DNA from: Thermotoga sp.
GTDB lineage: Bacteria; Thermotogota; Thermotogae; B21-G9
Direction of reading: 5' to 3'
Length of the DNA: 5,886 nt
NCBI GenBank assembly: GCA_003641545.1
Contig: QNAU01000085.1
Coordinates: forward strand, 1-5,886
In this document: piece after piece, positions 1-5,227 of the stretch
Numbering within the stretch: position 1 is the first letter of the stretch
Layout: each line of letters begins with the position of its first letter
The notes under the pieces: generated by a model
Database searches by the model: none
Told to the model about the DNA's origin: nothing
The model's input: the letters and a program-made list of their open reading frames with translations, nothing else
Program-made: the position numbers and the translations under genes

Positions 1-131
1 TAACCACTGAATGTCAATTCCGGAAGAATCAACACATCTCCATCGAACTTTTCAACCATGCTCTTTATTCTGTTCAGATTCTCCTCTATCCTCATAAATT
101 CGGGTTTGAACTGCAGAACACCGACCTTCAC
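1..131 (-). CDS. Carbon-nitrogen hydrolase (nitrilase superfamily), N-terminal fragment cut by window edge
   Basis: The first 43 codons of a gene that runs off the left edge on the minus strand. The translation begins (V/M)KVGVLQFKPEF, the usual first beta strand of nitrilase-superfamily amidases. It reaches LPELTFSG at residues 36-43, where Glu38 matches the catalytic glutamate of the Glu-Lys-Cys triad; the Lys and Cys lie outside the window. Members hydrolyse amides, nitriles or carbamoyl groups in the cytoplasm, and the substrate cannot be told from this fragment. The chosen start is GTG at 131, one base past the permease stop, because family proteins usually begin right at this strand. 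An in-frame ATG at 155 has a better upstream ribosome site (GGTGGTGA) and would add eight residues (MGSCPSTE). The gene is probably the last visible member of the ABC-exporter operon. The fold is fairly certain; the function is unknown. Confidence 0.75.
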   Translation of the reverse strand, partial: MKVGVLQFKPEFMRIEENLNRIKSMVEKFDGDVLILPELTFSG

Positions 132-132
132 C

Positions 133-909
133 TCAGTAGATGGACAGCTCCCCATTTTTCTTCACCACCCTCACGAAATATGCGAAGACTCTGGTACCGA
201 TGTAGTAGTATATCAGAGAAGCGGTGAACACCTTTAACCAAAGAACCATCCCCACATTTTCACCGTTCATTATCATCCTGAATATCATGAAATGTGGTGA
301 TATGGGGATCATGAAGCCAAGTTTCCCCTCCGGATTCAACACAAGAAGACCTATTATGGCGAACTGTGATATCTGAAGAAGAGCTTGCGTTCTCTTGAAT
401 TTCAACGTTATACCACCGAGTATCATGCCGAATCCGTAAGTTTGGAGCAGAAGAAAGAACATGTTCAGGAAGAAAGCGGGTGGAACGATGAGTTTCAGTT
501 TCGCCATCTTGAAAATTACGAGCATGACGAGATACAAAAATGGAATGTTGATGATCAACGATACTATCTGACCGAATGAGTAGACCTTTATCGGTCCAAA
601 CGGAGAAAGGAATATCTGTTCTATTATCCCCCTGTTCATCTCGTTCATCAAATTCCAGGAAAGCTCCGTCAAAACGGATACGACCATTATCCAGGTGAAA
701 TATCCTATCGCTGTGGATTGAAGAGATCCGGTGATGTTTGGAGCACCACCACCGAAACTTTTGAATCCGAGGACTATCAAATAGAAGATGATCGTTATCG
801 TTATGAAGAAGGATATGGTGTTCAAATAATATCTCTTGAATTCAGCAACGAATCTTTTGAATATCCCAACGATGAGATACCATTCCTCCAACCATGGTTT
901 CAACGTCAT
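133..909 (-). CDS. ABC-2 type transporter permease
   Basis: A 258-residue integral membrane protein with about six hydrophobic segments, near residues 30-50, 68-87, 113-133, 144-166, 178-192 and 224-246. This is the usual length and layout of an ABC-2 permease. Residues 89-104 (NEMNRGIIEQIFLSPF) match the cytoplasmic coupling segment of the family, where an E/N-x-G-x-x-E-x-x-x-x-S-P pattern follows the second membrane helix. The ATG overlaps the stop of the ATPase gene as ATGA, with GGGAGTGA a few bases upstream, so translation is probably coupled and the two subunits made in fixed ratio. With a single permease gene, the exporter is expected to have two copies each of permease and ATPase. The cargo is not readable from sequence. 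Family members export drugs, antimicrobial peptides, polysaccharides or lipids; the DUF4097/DUF2089 neighbours make an envelope-defence role a reasonable but unproven guess. Confidence 0.87.
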   Translation of the reverse strand: MTLKPWLEEWYLIVGIFKRFVAEFKRYYLNTISFFITITIIFYLIVLGFKSFGGGAPNITGSLQSTAIGYFTWIMVVSVLTELSWNLMNEMNRGIIEQIFLSPFGPIKVYSFGQIVSLIINIPFLYLVMLVIFKMAKLKLIVPPAFFLNMFFLLLQTYGFGMILGGITLKFKRTQALLQISQFAIIGLLVLNPEGKLGFMIPISPHFMIFRMIMNGENVGMVLWLKVFTASLIYYYIGTRVFAYFVRVVKKNGELSIY

Positions 910-1853
910 TTTCCGTCACTCCCTTCGACTATCTTCAAGAATACCTTCTCAAACCTCACATCCTCCGCTTCTATTCTCTTCAGAGGTAGCTTAGTTTCTT
1001 TCAATATGTCGAAGAGATCGTATATCTCATCGTATGAATCGAGCTGAACATCTATCACTGTTTCTCCATTTGTCTTAATGTTTATATCCCCGAATCTGCT
1101 CAATTTCTCCACCACACCGCTTTTCACGCTTCCATCCAGCACTATTCTGTATGCCCTTTTTCTGAACATATCCATGAGCTTTTCCTTATCATCGTATGCA
1201 ACCATCCTACCGTTGTTTATTATCAAGACCCTGTCTGCAACCTCCTCCACGAGATTCATGTCGTGTGTGGAAAGTATCACGCATTTTCCCGATTTTGAAA
1301 GATCCTTCAGTATTTCCCTCATCTTCATGGACGATTCAACATCCAGACCGAGTGTGGGTTCATCGAGTAGAACTATGGGGGTGTCAGGGAGTATCGCTAT
1401 TCCAACTGCCAATCTTTGCTGCATTCCGCGGGATAGTTTTCCAGCTATTTCGTTGAATTTGTCAGTCAACTCGATGTATTCCACGATCTCTCTAACTCTT
1501 TCCTTCAATTTTCTTCCTCCCATTCCCCTCAGGTGTCCGAAATACTCGAGATTTTCCTTGACCGTCAACCTCCAGTGAATATTCCTGTTTCCCTCCAAAA
1601 CAGCCGACATATATCTTGCCGCCTTGTTTCTATGTCTCAAAGCATTTATTCCGTTGACGAATATTTCACCCTCATCGGGGATGACCAATCCAAGTACCGA
1701 CTTTATGGTCGTCGTCTTCCCCGCTCCGTTGGCACCGAGTAAAGAAAATATCTCCCCGGTTTTCGCTTCAAAGGATATCCCCTTCAAAGCTTCAACTTTT
1801 TTCCTTCTCGTCGAATACGTCTTCCTCAGGTTTTTAACTTCTACGATTTCCAT
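906..1853 (-). CDS. ABC-2 type transporter ATP-binding protein
   Basis: A 315-residue cytoplasmic ATPase that should power the permease encoded immediately downstream. Visible motifs: Walker A GANGAGKTT (residues 40-48), ABC signature LSRGMQQR (140-147), Walker B IVLLDEP with catalytic Glu165 (160-166), D-loop near GLD (169-171) and switch His197 in STHD. At the Q-loop position the sequence reads VLEGNRN, so Glu87 appears to replace the usual glutamine. Residues 225-315 form a C-terminal extension ending in EDVRFEKVFLKIVEG, the LEDVFL-like tail (DUF4162 type) common in drug and lipid exporters of this family. The ATG follows a good ribosome site (GGAGGGTGA) and lies six bases past the stop of the DUF4097 gene. 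The family assignment is secure; substrate unknown. Confidence 0.95.
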   Translation of the reverse strand: MEIVEVKNLRKTYSTRRKKVEALKGISFEAKTGEIFSLLGANGAGKTTTIKSVLGLVIPDEGEIFVNGINALRHRNKAARYMSAVLEGNRNIHWRLTVKENLEYFGHLRGMGGRKLKERVREIVEYIELTDKFNEIAGKLSRGMQQRLAVGIAILPDTPIVLLDEPTLGLDVESSMKMREILKDLSKSGKCVILSTHDMNLVEEVADRVLIINNGRMVAYDDKEKLMDMFRKRAYRIVLDGSVKSGVVEKLSRFGDINIKTNGETVIDVQLDSYDEIYDLFDILKETKLPLKRIEAEDVRFEKVFLKIVEGSDGK

Positions 1854-1859
1854 TTTTCA

Positions 1860-2732
1860 TCACCCTCCATTTAGATCGCATTCGTTCTCCCTCAGAAAAT
1901 TCTCCGCATCTTCCCTCGAATATCCAAGATTCATGAGAAGTTCCATTGCAAAATCACGCGATATCTTACCATATTTCAAAAGTTCGAGGATCTTGTATTC
2001 CTCGATTCCCGCGAAACTTTTTCCCTCATCATGTCTCGATTCCACCGTCAGAGTTCCGGAAACCGATGAAAATTCAACATATCTTCTCACACCGGATCCC
2101 ATGATTTGGTCAACCATCTTCACAGGTATTCTGGATTTCACATCCGAAAATTTCGACCTTTTCTTCAAGATTATCTCTTCCCCTCCTTCCACGTAGATGT
2201 CTACATCTCCTGACACGGTGTTTATCTTGAGATACCCGAAATCCTTTGGGAAATAATCCACGCTGAGATCACCACTCACGGAGGTGAAACTCATGTTATC
2301 TATTCTCGTGTTCCTCGCTTTCACATTTCCACTCGTCGATCTCATGTGAAATTCATTGAGGTGAGAGTTTTCCATGCTCAAGTCTCCACTGACACTTGAA
2401 ATCTCCAGCTTCTCCAAATTCACTCCGGATATTTCCACATCACCATTCGCGGTTTTCAGTATCACCTCATCCACACCTTCGGGAACGTAGAGTAAACCAC
2501 GAATCGTTCTCCAATGGGGGATGTTGAATAGTAAGGAGAATATGGATCTTCCCTTGAAACTGTTTATCCTTATCTTCCACGTTTCACCCACCACGTTTGA
2601 GTTCAGCTCTATATCTTCCATCTCTTCGTATTCGAACACCGCGGTGTCGGATCTGGATCTCAATATGCTCAGATCGAGTGAACTTGAGGAGATGAATATC
2701 CTTCTCACATCCTTCTTCTTAATTTTCCTCAT
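1860..2732 (-). CDS. DUF4097-family beta-repeat protein (LiaX/YvlB-like) with C-terminal helical hairpin
   Basis: A 290-residue protein with a regular ladder of short beta repeats: KTANGDVEI (93-101), SSVSGDLSM (112-120), RSTSGNVKA (131-139), TSVSGDLSV (150-158), NTVSGDVDI (171-179) and SSVSGTLTV (222-230). The first four are exactly 19 residues apart. This (S/T)xSGD(V/L) ladder is the hallmark of DUF4097, predicted to fold as a beta solenoid. Residues 241-281 form a separate helical hairpin, ILELLKYGKISRDFAMELL plus LGYSREDAENFL, which resembles the SHOCT-like hairpin of YvlB/LiaX proteins and the C terminus of the preceding gene product. The N terminus is basic (MRKIKKKDVRR) without a signal peptide or membrane helix, so the protein is probably cytoplasmic or peripheral. 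Its ATG overlaps the preceding stop (ATGA) behind AGGGAGGAG. Enterococcal LiaX, a family relative, modulates the response to daptomycin; a similar role here is inference. Confidence 0.82.
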   Translation of the reverse strand: MRKIKKKDVRRIFISSSSLDLSILRSRSDTAVFEYEEMEDIELNSNVVGETWKIRINSFKGRSIFSLLFNIPHWRTIRGLLYVPEGVDEVILKTANGDVEISGVNLEKLEISSVSGDLSMENSHLNEFHMRSTSGNVKARNTRIDNMSFTSVSGDLSVDYFPKDFGYLKINTVSGDVDIYVEGGEEIILKKRSKFSDVKSRIPVKMVDQIMGSGVRRYVEFSSVSGTLTVESRHDEGKSFAGIEEYKILELLKYGKISRDFAMELLMNLGYSREDAENFLRENECDLNGG

Positions 2733-3115
2733 CTTCTCTCCTCCCTGAGCCTACTCAAATATACCCTTGCTTCCTCTGGGCTGAGTTCTCCCTTCTCTAT
2801 CTTTTCAAGGATCTCCATGGTTCGTGCTCTGATCGTGTCCTCTCTTTCCACCTCATATCCGAGCGTTCTTATTATCTCCTCCAACCTCGCTTTCGCGGTT
2901 GGATAGGAAATGTTGAATTTCTTCTGAACCTCGGAAAGATTCCCCCTGCTCTTTATAAATTCCCTCAAAAACTCGAGCTGATTCTCACTCAATCTTGAGA
3001 ATTCGTTCAATTCAAATTCTCCGGATATGGTCGTCCCACAGATCTCGCACTTGAGTTGCGTTATGTACATTTCCCCTCCACACACTGGACATACACCCTT
3101 TATGCTCTTCTTCAA
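2729..3115 (-). CDS. DUF2089 family protein: zinc ribbon plus helix-turn-helix regulator
   Basis: A 128-residue protein from a TTG start. Residues 9-26 hold a four-cysteine zinc ribbon (CPVC at 9-12, CEIC at 23-26). Residues 44-90 form a helix-turn-helix region, with RGNLSEVQKKFNISYPTAKA as the probable DNA-reading part. Residues 99-124 (MEILEKIEKGELSPEEARVYL onward) form a SHOCT-like helical hairpin. This is the DUF2089 arrangement. The TTG at 3115 was chosen because AAAGAGGTGA lies five bases upstream and the domain starts right there. The frame stays open upstream to an ATG at 3352, but that form would cross the whole promoter gap and the opposite start of thrC. As first gene of the leftward unit it is probably a transcriptional regulator, perhaps of its own operon. 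Family assignment is fairly sure; the DNA target is not known. Confidence 0.83.
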   Translation of the reverse strand: MKKSIKGVCPVCGGEMYITQLKCEICGTTISGEFELNEFSRLSENQLEFLREFIKSRGNLSEVQKKFNISYPTAKARLEEIIRTLGYEVEREDTIRARTMEILEKIEKGELSPEEARVYLSRLREERR

Positions 3116-3120
3116 AATTC

Positions 3121-3130
3121 TCACCTCTTT
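3121..3130 (-). promoter_or_regulatory. Ribosome binding site for the DUF2089 gene
   Basis: AAAGAGGTGA is close to the full anti-Shine-Dalgarno complement and stands five bases before the TTG at 3115. It decides the start of the DUF2089 gene: the upstream in-frame ATG at 3148 has no comparable site before it. Confidence 0.75.
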
Positions 3131-3148
3131 CTTCAAAAAACTGATCAT

Positions 3149-3177
3149 ATTCTTGCAGATTTTGTAAATGATGTCAA
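3149..3177 (-). promoter_or_regulatory. Possible leftward promoter, proximal
   Basis: Read on the minus strand: a perfect TTGACA (3177-3172), a 17-base spacer, then AAGAAT (3154-3149), four of six bases matching the -10 consensus. Transcription would begin near 3142, leaving a leader of under 30 bases that contains the ribosome site of the DUF2089 gene. The ATG at 3148 would then lie upstream of the transcript start, which supports the TTG start. Confidence 0.45.
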
Positions 3178-3204
3178 GTATAAATTCAATTTTTTGGAAA
3201 TCAA
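3177..3204 (-). promoter_or_regulatory. Possible leftward promoter, distal
   Basis: Read on the minus strand: TTGATT (3204-3199), a 16-base spacer, then TATACT (3182-3177), five of six bases matching the -10 consensus. It abuts the proximal candidate, so RNA polymerase could use only one at a time. One copy of the TTTTTTGGAA repeat lies in its spacer and -35 edge, a position where a bound protein would block it. Confidence 0.4.
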
Positions 3205-3220
3205 ACTTCATTTTTTGGAA
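3190..3220. repeat. Direct repeat pair TTTTTTGGAA, 21-bp period; candidate operator
   Basis: TTTTTTGGAA occurs at 3190-3199 and again at 3211-3220, each preceded by TTCA (with one extra A in the first copy). The start-to-start distance of 21 bp equals two turns of DNA, so both copies face the same side of the helix, as expected for tandem binding by a regulator. They overlap or flank the distal leftward promoter. Which protein binds is not known; the DUF2089 product is the obvious candidate. Confidence 0.5.
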
Positions 3221-3222
3221 CC

Positions 3223-3260
3223 ACCCGCGACGATTTACCCGCGAAAACGACGCCATCGTT
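3223..3260. repeat. ACCCGCGA direct repeats followed by a short palindrome; candidate operator for thrC
   Basis: ACCCGCGA is present at 3223-3230 and 3237-3244, 14 bp apart. It is followed by AACGA-CGCCA-TCGTT at 3246-3260, an inverted repeat with perfect five-base arms. The stretch is GC-rich within an AT-rich gap and lies 41-78 bases before the thrC start. This fits an operator more than a terminator, because there is no T tract and the stem is short. Function is inferred only. Confidence 0.35.
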
Positions 3261-3300
3261 GTGATAACATATTCTAAAAATTGACTTTGGAGGGATCGGA

Positions 3301-4344
3301 ATGATTCTTCTCGAAAGATACAGGGATTTTCTCCCCATAACTTCTCGCACACCGTTGATAACTCTTCATGAGGGCAACACCCCTTTGATAAGGGTGGAGA
3401 ATTTCGAGAAATACCTGGGTTTAAAAAATGTCAGAATATACCTGAAATATGAAGGGATGAATCCAACTGGCTCATTCAAAGACAGGGGAATGGTTATGGC
3501 GATAGCCAAAGCTCTTGAGAAGGGAGCAAGGTACACGATATGTGCATCAACTGGAAACACCGCTGCATCTGCAGCTGCATATTCCGCCAGAACGGGTTTA
3601 AAATCTGTGGTTCTGATTCCAGAGGGAAAAATCGCCCTTGGAAAACTCGCACAAGCCATGATATACGGTGCGAAGGTTGTCCAGATAAATGGCAATTTTG
3701 ACAGATGCCTCGAGCTGGTTAGATATTTATCGGAAAATTACGATTTTGAGCTCGTCAACTCCATAAATCCGTACAGAATCGAGGGTCAGAAAACCGCAGC
3801 CTTTGAGATCGTTGATGAGCTTGGAAGAGCACCAGATTATCATTTCATACCTGTGGGAAATGCCGGGAACATAACATCATACTGGAAGGGTTACAAGGAA
3901 TACAGGGAAGCTGGTAAGATGAGCAACCTTCCAAGGATGATGGGCTTTCAAGCTGAAGGTGCTGCACCGATAGTCAAAGGACATGTTGTGGAGAAACCTG
4001 AAACTGTTGCAACCGCAATAAGGATAGGCAACCCCGCGAGCTGGAAGAAAGCAGAGCAAGCCAGGGATGAATCTGGTGGTGTGATCGACACCGTCAGTGA
4101 CGATGAGATACTCAAAGCACAGAGATTAATAGCATCACTCGAAGGAATATTCTGTGAACCGGCATCCGCAGCATCCATAGCTGGTATCATCAAATACAGG
4201 GACGTCTTCAAAGATGGTGATGTCATCGTTGCAACGCTCACCGGACACGGCTTGAAGGATCCAAATGTTGTCATTGGAAACATCGAAAAACCGATCACGG
4301 TGAATCCGAACGTGGATGATGTGCTGAAGGCGATAGGAAGGTGA
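3301..4344 (+). CDS. thrC: Threonine synthase
   Basis: A 347-residue PLP enzyme that converts O-phospho-L-homoserine to L-threonine and phosphate, the last step of threonine synthesis, in the cytoplasm. NPTGSFKDRGM (54-64) carries Lys60, expected to form the Schiff base with PLP. CASTGNTAAS (81-90) contains Asn86, expected near the PLP ring oxygen. PVGNAGN (185-191) is the glycine-rich phosphate-cradle loop, and ATLTGHGLKD (311-320) matches the C-terminal active-site strand of the short threonine synthases. Length and motifs fit the compact bacterial/archaeal form without the N-terminal extension of the E. coli and yeast enzymes. The ATG has GGAGGG six bases upstream. It heads the rightward unit, with thrB four bases behind. 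Related PLP enzymes such as threonine dehydratase are less likely given the GHGLKD motif and adjacency to thrB. Confidence 0.96.
   Translation: MILLERYRDFLPITSRTPLITLHEGNTPLIRVENFEKYLGLKNVRIYLKYEGMNPTGSFKDRGMVMAIAKALEKGARYTICASTGNTAASAAAYSARTGLKSVVLIPEGKIALGKLAQAMIYGAKVVQINGNFDRCLELVRYLSENYDFELVNSINPYRIEGQKTAAFEIVDELGRAPDYHFIPVGNAGNITSYWKGYKEYREAGKMSNLPRMMGFQAEGAAPIVKGHVVEKPETVATAIRIGNPASWKKAEQARDESGGVIDTVSDDEILKAQRLIASLEGIFCEPASAASIAGIIKYRDVFKDGDVIVATLTGHGLKDPNVVIGNIEKPITVNPNVDDVLKAIGR
4335..4344 (+). promoter_or_regulatory. Ribosome binding site for thrB, containing the thrC stop
   Basis: AGGAAGGTGA ends four bases before the TTG start of thrB and includes the TGA stop of thrC (4342-4344). 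Ribosomes finishing thrC therefore stop on the thrB ribosome site, which favours coupled translation and explains a working TTG start. Confidence 0.6.
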
Positions 4345-4348
4345 AATT

Positions 4349-5227
4349 TTGAGATTGATCGTTCATGCACCTGCGACGACATCGAATCTTGGCTCGGGTT
4401 TTGACACGCTCGGAATGGCACTCGATATGTGGAACATATACGAGGTTGAGGAATCCGAAAGAAATGAATTCATCGTGGATGGAAGATACAAAGAGGAGCT
4501 CGAATCTGAAGAACCGGATCTGTTCTTCTTCAAGCGAGTTGAAAATCTTTCAGAATCGTTTGGGATCACCTTACCGAAGATCAAGGTGTTCGTCAGAGTT
4601 GAAATACCACCAAAGAGAGGACTTGGAAGCAGTGCAACAGTTGCCTTGGCTGTGATGGAAATTTTAGAAAAATTCGGAGGTTTGAATCTCAGAGAAGATG
4701 AAAAAATCAGGTTTCTCGTCGATTTGGAAGGTCATCCGGATAATGTCGTTCCAGCGTTCCTCGGTGGTCTCATGATCGTTTCATGTGAGAACGATAAAAT
4801 CATGTATCACAGGATACCCTTTCCAAAGAAGTGGAAGATGGTGTTCTTCATTCCGAACTTTAAGATTTCCACCGAGATGGCGAGAAAAATACTGCCGAAC
4901 TCTTATCGAAGAGAGGCTGTTGTATCCCAAATGAGAAGGCTTGGATTTTTGATATCCGGCTTTTATGAGGAGAACGAGGAATTGGTCAGATTTGGAATGG
5001 AGGATTTCATACATCAAAAATACAGACTTAAACTTGAGAAAAGAATGCTCGATCTTTTCAATCATGTGAGAAAATTTAATCCTATCTCTTCATTCGTGAG
5101 CGGGTCAGGTTCAACCATAGCCACAATCTTTCCGAAAAATGTGACTGTGCCGGAGATCCCAGGTGTGGAGAAGGTGGAAACCGGAATATCGGATGGTGTA
5201 AAGGTGGAGGTGAAGCAAAGGCAATGA
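4349..5227 (+). CDS. thrB: Homoserine kinase (GHMP kinase family)
   Basis: A 292-residue cytoplasmic enzyme that phosphorylates L-homoserine with ATP, giving the substrate of the threonine synthase encoded just upstream. GHMP motif 1 is APATTSNLGSGFDTLG (7-22), with Asn13 and Asp19 typical of homoserine kinase. Motif 2, the phosphate loop, is PPKRGLGSSA (87-96). EGHPDN (127-132) is the family's substrate/nucleotide-site segment, and SGSGST (251-256) is motif 3. Length matches the usual ~300 residues. The start is TTG at 4349, supported by AGGAAGGTGA and by the translation opening MRLIVHAPAT, which aligns with the family start. It lies four bases after thrC and overlaps the next gene by four bases (ATGA). 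No aspartokinase or homoserine dehydrogenase gene is in the window. Confidence 0.95.
   Translation: MRLIVHAPATTSNLGSGFDTLGMALDMWNIYEVEESERNEFIVDGRYKEELESEEPDLFFFKRVENLSESFGITLPKIKVFVRVEIPPKRGLGSSATVALAVMEILEKFGGLNLREDEKIRFLVDLEGHPDNVVPAFLGGLMIVSCENDKIMYHRIPFPKKWKMVFFIPNFKISTEMARKILPNSYRREAVVSQMRRLGFLISGFYEENEELVRFGMEDFIHQKYRLKLEKRMLDLFNHVRKFNPISSFVSGSGSTIATIFPKNVTVPEIPGVEKVETGISDGVKVEVKQRQ
5206..5213 (+). promoter_or_regulatory. Ribosome binding site for the YhhQ-family gene
   Basis: A full GGAGGTGA Shine-Dalgarno sequence inside the end of thrB, ten bases before the ATG at 5224. It supports that ATG as the start and suggests strong translation of the membrane protein despite its overlap with thrB. 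Confidence 0.65.

Larger units (their letters stand above)
3116..3300. promoter_or_regulatory. Divergent intergenic regulatory region
   Basis: The only real gap in the window, between the leftward regulator operon and the rightward thr operon. It must hold promoters for both. The left part (3140-3220) is AT-rich and contains two possible leftward promoters plus a TTTTTTGGAA repeat pair. The middle (3221-3260) is markedly GC-richer and holds ACCCGCGA repeats and a short palindrome. For thrC no convincing -35/-10 pair is seen. The best guess is an extended -10-like TGtGATAAC at 3260-3268 directly after the palindrome; TATAAA at 3179-3184 is an alternative with a poorly spaced TTGCAG before it. 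No terminator or leader peptide is visible. Confidence 0.6.

Noticed and set aside
718..1047. Open frame of 109 codons on the plus strand across the ABC permease/ATPase junction
   Set aside because: It lies antisense to two clear, motif-bearing genes, has low-complexity Ser/Glu/Tyr-rich content, no ribosome site and no recognisable domain.
1078..2196. Long plus-strand open frames (166 and 190 codons) opposite the ABC ATPase and DUF4097 genes
   Set aside because: They are mirror images of codon bias in the minus-strand genes. The translations are Ser/Pro/Phe-rich without motifs, and the minus-strand products carry full family signatures.
3246..3260. AACGA-N5-TCGTT as a factor-independent terminator
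   Set aside because: The stem has only five pairs and no T tract follows on either strand; no gene ends here, because both flanking genes start at the gap.
3116..3300. Riboswitch or T-box/attenuator leader ahead of thrC
   Set aside because: No threonine-codon-rich leader peptide, no T-box-like sequence and no terminator hairpin with a T run is visible before the start.
3116..3352. Extended N terminus of the DUF2089 gene as genuine coding sequence
   Set aside because: It would run through both candidate promoters and antisense to the thrC start, without a ribosome site; the internal TTG has an excellent one.
3948..4421. Minus-strand open frame of 157 codons opposite thrC and the start of thrB
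   Set aside because: It is antisense to conserved active-site regions of threonine synthase, has no ribosome site and no domain.
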